Shown piece by piece: positions 36,401 through 46,237 of a DNA stretch of 64,000 nucleotides. A model generated the notes under the pieces. That model was given only the letters and a program-made list of their open reading frames with translations, was not told where the DNA came from and did not search any database. Positions within the stretch are counted from its first letter, which is position 1. Each line of letters begins with the position of its first letter. Origin of the DNA: Hydractinia symbiolongicarpus. Taxonomy: Eukaryota; Cnidaria; Hydrozoa; Anthoathecata; Hydractiniidae. The stretch lies in the NCBI RefSeq assembly GCF_029227915.1, contig NC_079882.1:25177001-25241000 (forward strand), read 5' to 3'. Position numbers and translations under genes: made by a program.

Positions 36401-37741
36401 TTTAAAATAAACCATAGCATTCAAAGTTGTTTAAGAAATTTTATTAATCTTTTACACTTTTGGATCACCAGAAAAAATTACAATACTTTTTTTACGTTGC
36501 TTTATTTGGTCGTATCCATAGATAGCAAAATCTGAAATTTTAATGCTGTCATTGCAAACATCACGTGGTGAAATGTCAAAAAAAATTGTAGGGGAAGTAG
36601 GGTTTTTCAAAAAGATAGACTAAAAATAGTTCGATTTTTATGACCTAGTAGAATACAAATCATAGCAAGTAGAAAGGGCATTTTAATTCCCTTGATTTTA
36701 ATTTTGGAAAAACATAAAATCAAGGGAAGTAAAGTTTAGTGTACCCTTCGTGTTTGGCCCTTCTGTGGCTATGATGTATAGTTACTTTGAATCTGTTTTC
36801 CAGGTACATTAATATTTTTTGATTCTTCGTATTTAGAAAAAAAGGTTTGCTCCAATTACATGTTTTGTTTTAGTTTTAGCTTTAGCTGTGTTGAGAAGCA
36901 AATGGTTTTCAAAAGTGTTTACTGACGGTTTATTTTGTACATTTTAGGTTTACAGATTTGGGGAGGCGAAAATTATGAATTATCGTTCAAGTTATGGCAG
37001 TGTGGAGGCAGATCTGTTTGGGTTCCATGCTCGCGCATAGGTCATGTTTATCGTGGTCACAGTTGTTCGTCTTGTCACTCTGGTGGAGTGGACAAGAAAT
37101 GGGGAGGAGTGCCTCTTGCATTACGTAATTACAAACGATTAATCGAGACATGGTTTGATGATAAGTACAAAGAATTTTTTTACACGAGAGAACCTCTTGC
37201 GAGATTTATCGATATGGGAGATATATCTGAACAAGTGGCTTTGAAAAAACGATTAAATTGCAAATCTTTTACTTGGTTTATGGAAGAAATAGCTTATGAT
37301 GTGTTCGATAAATATCCGGAGCCTCCGCCAAATGCATACTGGGGTGAAATCCGAAACTTAGCCACAAATTTGTGCATTGATACTATGAGTAGATCTCCTC
37401 CGAGACGAATTGGTACATCCGGTTGCCATGGTTTCGGTGGGAATCAGTTATGGCGTTTGAATAAGCAAGGTCAATTAGCCTCTGGCGAGTGGTGTGTTGA
37501 ATACAAACCCGCGGAAAATGATCAAGACAACGAATTGATTATGGAATGGTGTAAAACAAATTCAGTCTCAGGACCGTGGGAATTTAATGAAAATTCTAAA
37601 CTATTTAAACATAGAGATTCTGGTAAATGCATGATAATACATCCAAGGAGTCTAAAAATAGTTTTAACAGAGTGTAAAGAAGACAGTAAGCATCATCAGT
37701 GGGGATTCAATAAAATTACTCCTCATTGGGCGCGCCATTAA
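33405..37741 (+). CDS. GALNT7: Polypeptide N-acetylgalactosaminyltransferase, GALNT7-like, copy A, 6 exons, 589 residues
   Basis: Exons: 33405-33672, 34109-34295, 34761-34945, 35840-36013, 36125-36286, 36948-37741. The 1770 nt are in frame. It is a type II Golgi membrane protein: a short basic N-tail, a membrane anchor (residues about 11-31), a stem with GPGEKGKAHRLKEE, and a GT27 catalytic domain with FHNEGWST (HNE about 135-137), the metal-binding DAH (about 221-223) and WGGEN (about 330-334). A C-terminal ricin-type lectin domain (about 455-589) has NQLWRL and HQWGF repeats. DPGLQIWGGEN, PCSRIGHVYRGH and CKSFTWFMEEIAYD resemble GALNT7 more than other members. GALNT7-type enzymes add GalNAc to already glycosylated mucin-type peptides. 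An acceptor 12 bases before the ATG (TTTTAG ending at 33392) implies a spliced leader or a 5' UTR intron. It is tandem with copy B. Confidence 0.9.
34027..34073. repeat. Perfect hairpin with 21-bp arms and 5-nt loop
   Basis: Arms 34027-34047 and 34053-34073 are exact reverse complements around ATAAA. It sits in GALNT copy A intron 1, 36 bases before the exon 2 start. Several ATGCTTA motifs (near 33748, 33768, 33850, 33985, 33994) precede it. Confidence 0.9.
35238..35392. mobile_element. Small pogo/Tigger-like MITE
   Basis: TGGAATCTCTCTATCTCGA at the left end is matched by its exact complement at the right end. TA dinucleotides flank both sides (35236-35237, 35393-35394). About 155 bases without coding capacity, in GALNT copy A intron 3. 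The ends resemble the CTCTCTAT-containing termini of pogo/Tigger elements. Confidence 0.75.
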
Positions 37742-39480
37742 TTTATTTCATGTGTTTTGTATTCACCTAGTATATTTATTGACGTTTTTTATGAATTGAC
37801 TCGCGTAGTTTTTTGAATATACATTCCATAAAAAACTGCTCGACTTCAGCTATAGTGTCGTCAGTGTGTTGAAAAGCATTTCGCAGATTGTAGCACTTTT
37901 TCTTTTCGCCTGAAGCTGTACTAACACGCCAGCTATCTCAATTGTTTTGAGGACTCAATTTCTTCATATTGCAACAAAAACACTCGTGCCATAATAAGCA
38001 TAAGAAAACATATTTTTTATTTATTTATTCTTAAAGATCGCAAGCTTTAATTTTCGTAAATTTTTTTTCGCACACATAATGTTCGCAAAGTAAACTCGTA
38101 TAAAATTTGCGAAAATTTAATGCTCGCGAAAAATTTAATACTCGTGAAAATGTAATACTCCTAAGTATCGGTGTTGGATAGAATCCCCGCAGATGAAAAA
38201 GAACAACACCTTTTTTTTACAAGCATCCATTTTATAAGCAACCGTACTAAGAATCCAAGCGACTTCATTATAAACAATATGGATACATACAACCAAATTA
38301 TTTCTTAAATAAAGTTTTAAAATTTTCGTATTGTTTCAGTCCATCTGGTGTTCACCGTTTAAACTAAGCTTTGATAAGCTTGGATTTTTTTTTACTTGCT
38401 GCTAAATAAGCTTTCGACAATTTTTTTTATTAAGACATTTTGTTTAACAACTTGAGCACCAGGTCGAAATGTTGCTTATAAAACTACCTGTTGCGACTAA
38501 CAAATTAATACGTTTTAGTGGTATTTTCGTCGCATGCAAAGTTGATTGATTTTAGTATGTGTTTAGTTTTTGTAGAATACGAAAATGTATTTTTATTGGA
38601 TTTTACGATTACAAAAAGTTCATTCATGATGTAATTTTCGCTGACATTGCAGAATGTTTTATCAGTATTTCGAATCTCCACGTCTAAAGCATTTGCGAAA
38701 TAAATTTCTCGCAAATATTTGTATGCTCGGGAGAATCAAGAAATGGGATATATATCAGGAAATGTGGTTTTTCTTAACACGTTAACCTTTTTATGCGATT
38801 TTTCTTTTCTTTTAGCATTTAAATGGTATATTGTGCTCGTTAAGTTTAGGGCGAGCCCCTGACGAAGCATTTGGGAAGATTGCATCATCTCATATAATGG
38901 AAAAATTCGCTCCTTTTCGTGTTTTTTGTCTGTTACCATTGATAAACGTCTATCTATGCTATTATGAAGAATTAATATGCTTGGATTTTATCAGTTAGCG
39001 AGGCGTGCCCACTTTGTTTAAAACGCTGTTACGATAGAGTGGAAGGTTGATGAACACATACGATGTCGTTCTTTGTTATGTCATGTCGGCATTACGCACT
39101 TTCGTAGGGCACTCTTACTTGAAGGCAAAAAAAGACCGTATTTAGAAAGATAATTGCTTACGAGAAACGCATGCATATATGTAAGCTGGAGAGTTTTTGT
39201 TTAAGTGACATTGTCAGCCTTTAATTAAGGTAATGGCAGACATTAAATCTGATTGCTTCCATGTAAAGTTATTACGACTCTCCTCCGTGTTGTTTAAATT
39301 TTCTTTAGATCCTTCGCACAATCAGTATAAATTATTTCATCGAAGAAGAGCTTCGGAAAACGGAAACAACAGATAAACTACGAGTGTAAATCTAAGCTGA
39401 GTATGAGTTCAGTAAGAGAAGTAACGAAACCAATAACCATAATATTATAAAGATTTTTATATTTTGTAGAAAAGAAAACT
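37742..39480. other. Spacer between the tandem GALNT genes
   Basis: No gene is visible. A stretch at 38040-38165 repeats TTCGC/GCGAA motifs (TTCGCACAC, TTTGCGAAAA, GCTCGCGAAAA) found again in several introns of this window. The last part should contain the promoter and leader of copy B; an acceptor (TTTTGTAG) ends at 39470, ten bases before its ATG. Confidence 0.5.
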
Positions 39481-42400
39481 ATGAACACGATACGAATATC
39501 ACGAAAAGCCGTATTAATATTTCTTTTCATATTGTTGTTTTTGGCTTATGTTATTTTACCAAAAATAGCTTCTCGTGCGAAATCACCGCAAATACAAACA
39601 GCTACGTTTCGAACTGATAAAAGTTTAGGTAATTATGAAACCGTTGAACGACAAAGAGAAGGTCCAGGTGAGAAAGGGTTATCACATCACGTTAGACCAA
39701 ATCAAGTTGATGAAGAAAACAGATTAAAAGGTAATCTATAGTTGGTTGTTGTATCGTAGCTTTTCACCATAACAATTCAGTTATCTATTTAACCAGTTAA
39801 AACATTTTCTTACAAGTATTGTCTTTCCAACAACTTTATATCAGAATACAAATATGCCCAAATTACAAATGTCTCCAAATACGCGAATTTTTTATATACT
39901 GTATGAGATAACTGGGACCATAGACCCTATGTCGAGGCCCTAGCCCCTTATTTTACATTTAGCAATGAAAGTCTTCTTTTTCTTCTATAAAAATGTGATT
40001 TTTGAACTTAACCTCAATGTTTCTTAACTTTGAAGTTAGTCTTTGCAGCCTGAACCCTTTTTATGTATTAAAATTTTGTATTGTATTCGTTTTGCGAACT
40101 AACTTGTATGTGAAGAAAATCTGCCCACCCCTATATCCTAAAGACATTTTCTTCAATTTTCACTGAACTTGCACGCCCCCAACCCCCCCCCCCCCGTCTC
40201 TATCAAAAATATTTATCTTTCAACAATTTTGTGGAAAAAAATTGCATACATAAATTCCGACATCCTAACTGTTTAGATATATATGGTTTCAATCAGTTGG
40301 TATCCGACGAAATTTCATTAGATCGTACTGTTCCTGATATGAGAGAAACAGAATGTAAACATTGGGATTATCCTGAAAATCTTCCAACAGCTTCTGTTGT
40401 TTTTATATTTCACAATGAAGGATGGAGTACATTGTTTAGATCTGTACATAGTGTCATTAATAGGTATATGGTGATTTATTTTCTTGCTAAAGGTAATTAT
40501 TGAGCGCGGACAGAAATCTTTTTTTAAAACGACCTCTATACCCGAATCAGCTTGAATATGCGACATAAAAAAAAATTCTTGTTTTTGTATGCACTTATCA
40601 AAATAGATTTTAGGGCCTGTAGGATTTTTTAATACAAGAAAGAAAATCCTTCGCGCGTTTGATCCTCATCAAGAAAGTCCTTAGAATCGAAGTTGTACAG
40701 CTATTTTTGTCTCGTAAACACATTCTTCACAAATGGAAACAATTGCTGTGATCATTCTTGTGAATATTTTCCATTTAACAAACTAGATATAAAAACATGT
40801 TTACATCACCACATGCTTTGATAATGCATTAAGTACACATTATTATCAAATACACGATGTTTTGCGAAAATTAGCAATTTCTTAGTCACAAATTTGGTCA
40901 AAATTCGCGAGATTATCCACCCACAAGTGTTTCTAAACACAAAATAGTCATGACAATTCGTTCACTCTCCTTTTATTTTAGATCTCCATCGCATTTGTTG
41001 CACGAAATAGTTTTAGTTGACGATAAATCAGAACTGGAGCATTTACACGAACGTTTAGATGATGAAATAAAAAAACCATATTATGAAGGGAAAGTGAAAC
41101 TTGTCAGAAATAAAGAAAGAGAAGGATTGATAAGAGCGAGAAATATCGGAGCCGTAGCAGCTACAGGTTATTTTTACCTTACTTTGATTAAAATAATCGG
41201 CAGTATGATCATTAATCTTGGGCATAGTGCCTCCCCCTCCTATAAACCAGGGTTCACACACGCCTCCTGAAAATCTAAATAAAACAAAATCCCCGTAAAT
41301 AATCCTAAAAAATTTCCTAAAAATAAAAATTGGTTGTAAAATGTGTGGGAACCATGACTACGTAGCATTCTCGAAAGATAATCCTTGAGATCTTTATTAG
41401 GGTTTATTTTGAAACGAACCTTCCTCCAAAGATTTTTTAAAAATAAAGATTTGTAAAACCTAAATAACTCAACGCAAACTAAACACTGAGTGAGAGTCAG
41501 ATTTGTCTGGACGATGATTAAAAACGTTGAAAATTAAATCATCATGCAGTTCTAGATTTGATTCTATTTTTCAAACTACCCCCTCTATTTTAATGTCTGG
41601 TTGTATTTTTGGATGCACATTGCGAAGTTGAGAGGGTTTGGCAACTACATGAAATAGCGTTAACGTTAAAGCAGAAAATAAACCCAATATTAAAAATAGA
41701 TTTCGGTACAATTAAGGAAATTATTTTTACGTTTGATTTTCCTTTTTTACTTTTCAGGTGACGTGGTTGTATTTTTGGATGCACATTGTGAAGTTGGCCC
41801 TAACTGGTTGCCACCATTGTTAGCACCCATTCATGAAGATCCAACCACACTAACTGTACCTGTTATCGACGGAATTGAGTGGGATGACTTTTCCATCAAA
41901 CCTGTTTACGCCGAGGGTACTCATTCGCGAGGTACGCCATTGTTTTTTTATTTTGAAACTAAAGTTAGATGTTGTGCATTAGATGAAATTTGATATATAT
42001 ATATTGTTGCAATGAAAGCAAAAATGCACCTGATCCGTGTGACTCCATGGTTTCTTAAAGAAAACGTTGTGATGTATCCTTTCCTGCGAATAGCAATTTC
42101 AAGCAAATAAAAAACGAGACAATATATCGGAATATTGAAACATGTTGACACATGTTTTTATTTGTAGGCCAATTTTGGCCTAAAAAATTAAAAATTGGCA
42201 AGAATTTAAATCTCACAATTAATGAAATATCATGGTTTAAAAACTTTTTTGTCGAAATTAATTTTCAGGAGTCAAAAAATGTGTGTTCGCAGGAATTTAT
42301 GTGCGCGAATCAAGTGCCCTGAACTACGCAAAATGGACGCAAAAACAAATAAAGAAATTTTTTCCGCGAAAATTAGTTCACTTAGACTTGTTATTGATGT

Positions 42401-43483
42401 TATTACCAAGAAAATAAAAGGTTTAGATAAATCCTTTTATTTAGGTATATTTGAATGGGGGATGTTATACAAAGAGACAGCACTACCTGAGAAAGAAGCT
42501 TCAAAAAGAAAATACCACAGTGAACCGTACAACTCACCCACCCATGCGGGTGGCTTATTCGCCATCAAAAGAAGCTGGTTTAAAAAACTTGGATGGTATG
42601 ACCCAGGTATGTACAAATTTCAGAGTAATTTTTTTCAACTAAATCTTCGTTTGTAACATAATTGTCTATCACAGGTTTACAGATTTGGGGAGGCGAAAAT
42701 TATGAATTATCATTCAAGTTATGGCAGTGTGGAGGCAGATCTGTTTGGGTTCCATGCTCGCGCATTGGCCATGTTTATCGCGGACACAGCTGTTCGTCTT
42801 GTCACTCCGGTGGAGCTGAAGCAAAGTGGGGAGGAGTGCCTCTTGCGTTACGTAATTACAAACGATTAATCGAGACTTGGTTTGACGCTAAGTACAAAGA
42901 ATTTTTTTACACGAGAGAACCTCTTGCAAGTTTTATCGATATGGGAGACATATCTGAACAAGTGGCTTTAAAGAAAAAATTAAATTGCAAACCATTTTCT
43001 TGGTTCATGAAGGAAATAGCCTACGATGTATTCGATAAATATCCGGAACTGCCACCAAATGCATATTGGGGAACAATAAAGAACAAAAAATCTGGAATGT
43101 GTATGGATACATTCGGAGCAAGTCCCTCTACAAGAATTGGAATGTCTAGTTGCCATAACTGGGGAGGCGGTCAGTTGTGGAGGTTAAATACAGCAGGTCA
43201 GCTAGCATCAGGTGAATGGTGTGCTGAGTACAAACCGTCAAACCCAAAAAACGAGGAGGATGAGGTTGCTATGGCTTGGTGCGCATCAGGATCAGCAACC
43301 GGTAATTGGATGTTTACAGAAACTACTGGATTGTTGCGATTGACATCGCTGCCTGAAGACAGACAATGTTTAAGTATTCATGTAAAAACATTAAAATTAG
43401 TATTTACACAATGTGACGAGAACGACATCCACCAAAAATGGCAGATCGAGCAAATCCACCCTTACTGGAGTAAACAGCAGTAG
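39481..43483 (+). CDS. GALNT7: Polypeptide N-acetylgalactosaminyltransferase, GALNT7-like, copy B, 6 exons, 588 residues
   Basis: Exons: 39481-39730, 40277-40463, 40982-41166, 41758-41931, 42445-42606, 42675-43483. The 1767 nt are in frame, with the same exon plan and phases as copy A. It has an N-terminal anchor (residues about 11-27), stem GPGEKGLSHH, FHNEGWST, DAHCE, WGGEN, and a ricin-type lectin domain with GQLWRL and HQKWQI. Exons 2 and 3 differ from copy A by only about 6 of 372 bases, with one amino-acid change. Exon 1 and the lectin part of exon 6 differ widely, so the two enzymes probably share catalysis but differ in substrate choice. The intron bodies have mostly diverged. An exon-4 fragment remains in intron 3. 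Confidence 0.9.
41598..41630 (+). pseudogene. Orphan fragment of GALNT exon 4 in copy B intron 3
   Basis: 33 bases starting TGGTTGTATTTTTGGATG match the exon 4 segment encoding the catalytic DAHCE region with one mismatch. They lie about 130 bases upstream of the real exon 4. No acceptor precedes the fragment. The DNA that follows it is homologous to the 3' part of copy A intron 3, so it looks like a duplication or recombination scar specific to copy B. Confidence 0.8.
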
Positions 43484-44055
43484 TTAAATACTTGTAGATT
43501 TTATTTATTAAAATAGTTAAACTTTTTATGACAATGTTATTCTTTTCAGCGATAACTTTAGTAAAATCTTTTAAAGTAACTTTAAAAAATCCAAAAATTT
43601 AGATTTATTAGACGCACAACAAGTGCACCATTTTTTAAGAAGCAGCTTAGTTAGCAGAAAAAATTTACGGGTTCAACAGTCCTTTAGGTCTTACGAAAAT
43701 TGACCCGTCTCAACAAAGTCTATTTTCTCGTGCACAGGCAGAATACTTAAGTCTTAACTAACTCCGTGCTTCTTAATTTACAGTAATCTCAGATAGGATA
43801 ATTGACGCAATATCTCAAATCCATTAATATAGAGACTGCTAAATTACCGCACTTCAAGAAACATAATAAACCATAGAATTCGTAAAAAATATTTTATGTA
43901 AAATGCCCTTTAGTGAAAGTTATTATGCGTAAAAATTATTAGGAATTGGCAGACTCAAGCTGTGGACTGTATTTGGTGCCCAGTCAATATTCACAAAAAA
44001 CAGTAGACATTGGTTAAATGTTCAGTTTATTAAAAAATGACTATGGAAAAATTAT
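43484..44055. other. Convergent 3' spacer
   Basis: The 3' ends of GALNT copy B (plus) and the distal fibrinogen-like exon (minus) converge here. No gene is visible; the interval should hold both 3' UTRs. Confidence 0.6.
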
Positions 44056-44730
44056 TTACAAAACGTATATAAAAGCTGTTTGCGAAAATGCGCCGTACAC
44101 ATAATCACATCTATAATGCATATTTTTCGATGCACCTACGTTGCTACAACCGAAACCATCTTTACAACTCGTAACACCAATACCCACAGCGTAATCGTCA
44201 GGAAAACACGTAGCCGTACGATCTCCGATACAACCAATTCGGACTATATGGGTTGTACGTGGTGGCTTCTCGTTTGGGTTTGCTTTTTTAGCATCGCAAA
44301 CATTCGCTAAATTCATACCGCACCAACTTTGACGTAATATCGACAAATCGCAAGACTTTCCTATCGCCTTCATAAAGGGCGCAATAGTGTATTGTTCATC
44401 CGGTACAACACCGTACTGATTAGCAAAAAGTCTTTGTAGCGGCATGTTCTTGTTGTGTGTGAATTTGGCACAGCCTGTATTGCGTCCAGTAAAACACAGC
44501 AACAGAACATCACTTTTTATTAGGTTGTAACCTACGTTTTTCATAGATATTGTACTTTTAGTGTCTCCTGCAGTACCCTCATTCAAAGTTTCATTATTAG
44601 CCCAAAGATCAGAAATAGGCGACCAGTCAGTAGCTTGTCCCTTGACCCGGGCTACCAGTGTCCAACCGCCTGTTAAATCAGGCCTTTCATCGTCACCTTT
44701 CCCACCTCCCTTCATAAATTCACACCATGT
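44056..44730 (-). CDS. Distal alternative terminal exon, fibrinogen-like C-terminal module
   Basis: The open frame starts at an acceptor (TCTAG ending at 44731) with TWCEF and ends at TAA 44058-44056, 224 residues. It has GGWTLVARVKG, WCGMNLANVC, HIVRIGCIG, YAVGIGVTSCKDGFGC and YGAFSQTAFIYV. The proximal exon at 45467-44826 encodes the same module in the same order with many substitutions. Both start in phase 0 with T-(Y/W)-C-(D/E)-F and have their own stop, so either can complete the module begun by the shared exon at 45652-45553. The start of the module (cysteine, then GAYWLM, then CDF and GWTLV) resembles fibrinogen-related domains; the C-terminal half is cysteine-rich and unlike vertebrate forms. 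A secreted or matrix lectin-like role is an inference. Confidence 0.8.
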   Translation of the reverse strand, partial: TWCEFMKGGGKGDDERPDLTGGWTLVARVKGQATDWSPISDLWANNETLNEGTAGDTKSTISMKNVGYNLIKSDVLLLCFTGRNTGCAKFTHNKNMPLQRLFANQYGVVPDEQYTIAPFMKAIGKSCDLSILRQSWCGMNLANVCDAKKANPNEKPPRTTHIVRIGCIGDRTATCFPDDYAVGIGVTSCKDGFGCSNVGASKNMHYRCDYVYGAFSQTAFIYVL

Positions 44731-44825
44731 CTAGATCAAAACAAAAAAGTTGTTACGATTACCGCAGCGCACACTTTGATTTCTGGTAGCCCGAGCAATG
44801 ATACAAGCAACGACTGATGAGATGT

Positions 44826-45791
44826 TTAATTGACGTAGATGTATCCAGTTTGATCAAAAGCGCCGTAGTTTGGTGGACAACTCCAGTGCATACTTTCAGT
44901 TTTAGGGCCAACTCGGTCGCAACCATAACCATCATTGCAACTGGTTACACCTAAACCTATTGCATAGTCGGATGGTGTGCATGTATTAGATTTCGCGCCA
45001 ATGCAGCCAATACGTACGATATGATTGGTTGGGTTTAAGTTTGGATTCATGTCCTCTGGATGACAAATATTCGCAAGGTTTAGTCCACACCACTGCTTTT
45101 TTAAGTCCTTAGTGTCGCAACTTTTACCGAGCGCTGCCATTAAATCGTCAAATTTCCAACGCTGTTCGACTGTTATACCATACTCTTGCGCGAACAGCTG
45201 ATCTAATCTCATTCCCAGGTTGTGAGTAAACACTGCGCAATCTTTCCCGGGGCCGTCAAAGCAAACTTTAATAGCGTTGGTTTTCACAAGAAACCAACCG
45301 TGATTTTTCATGGCAGATCTTAAATTAAGATCGGCTGCGGTTTCTTGATTAAATACGCTATCATCAGCCCATGCGTTACTAACGCCGTTAAAATCGTTGC
45401 TGGTACCATTTACTCGGGCTACCAGGGTCCACCCACGGCGACCAGATGCGTCAAAATCACAGTAAGTCTAAGGAAAACGCAGTCAGTGCCAAGGTAGAAA
45501 GAATCAAACTGGAAACAAAATAAAAAGGTATGAAAATCGTCGTTTTACGTACCTTAAAACGAACACCTTTCGTCATCAGCCAGTATGCACCGCTCTTCGA
45601 GTTTGTGTTTTTCTCATACACAGCCTGACAACTCGGAAGCGGATTTCCTTCGCTATAACGAGCAGAAAAGATATCGAATATAAACATAAAAGTGTTATGT
45701 TCGTAGCAATGACGTAAACAAGATGGTAACCACAAACATCTACTTACGTGCCAGCTTCACCGACAGGTTTAAACGGCGGTGGCGGAGCTTT
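44826..45791 (-). CDS. Fibrinogen-like module: two shared exons plus proximal terminal exon
   Basis: Exons 45791-45748 and 45652-45553 (48 residues: KAPPPPFKPVGEAGT, then EGNPLPSCQAVYEKN and GAYWLM) splice in phase 0 to terminal exon 45467-44826 (213 residues, stop TAA 44828-44826). The terminal exon contains TYCDFDASGRRGWTLVARVNG-type sequence (shown in part), WCGLNLANIC, HIVRIGCIG, GLGVTSCNDGYGC and YGAFDQTGYIYV. No start codon or signal peptide is visible for these exons in the 450 bases upstream, so an upstream exon is needed. The collagen-like gene immediately upstream ends its exons in phase 0 and is the likeliest source. That linkage is inferred, not seen. Confidence 0.7.
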
Positions 45792-46237
45792 CTAAAAAAA
45801 CAAGAAAAGAAACCATTAGTTGTGCCCTTTTGTATTTTCCGGCTGTTCAAAAAAGTGTTATCACTCTCGACCTTTCTTTTAATTTTCTTCCTCGTCAAAA
45901 TTTAGTATATTTTACAGACCGGAAATACTGGGCACATCTGATCAATAAATACGCCAGAACACAAACCACACTATATATCCACAAGGCCGCAGCATTTCCA
46001 GACTAGCTGAGACTACCATAAAAAAAACACAATAATAATTCAGACATAAAGAAGTTAAAGGAAAGGTCAGTTGATGTGCGTCATAACTTTTGCTAGGTAA
46101 TATACAAATCTACAGAAACAACAAAAGGTAAAAAATAGAAAACAAAGGCGCGCTACGCCTCACTGATTCCAACAGATTGTGTTTGAAGTATGAAGTGGAG
46201 AGTCAATATTAGTCTTTCTCTAGAAAAAATATATATT

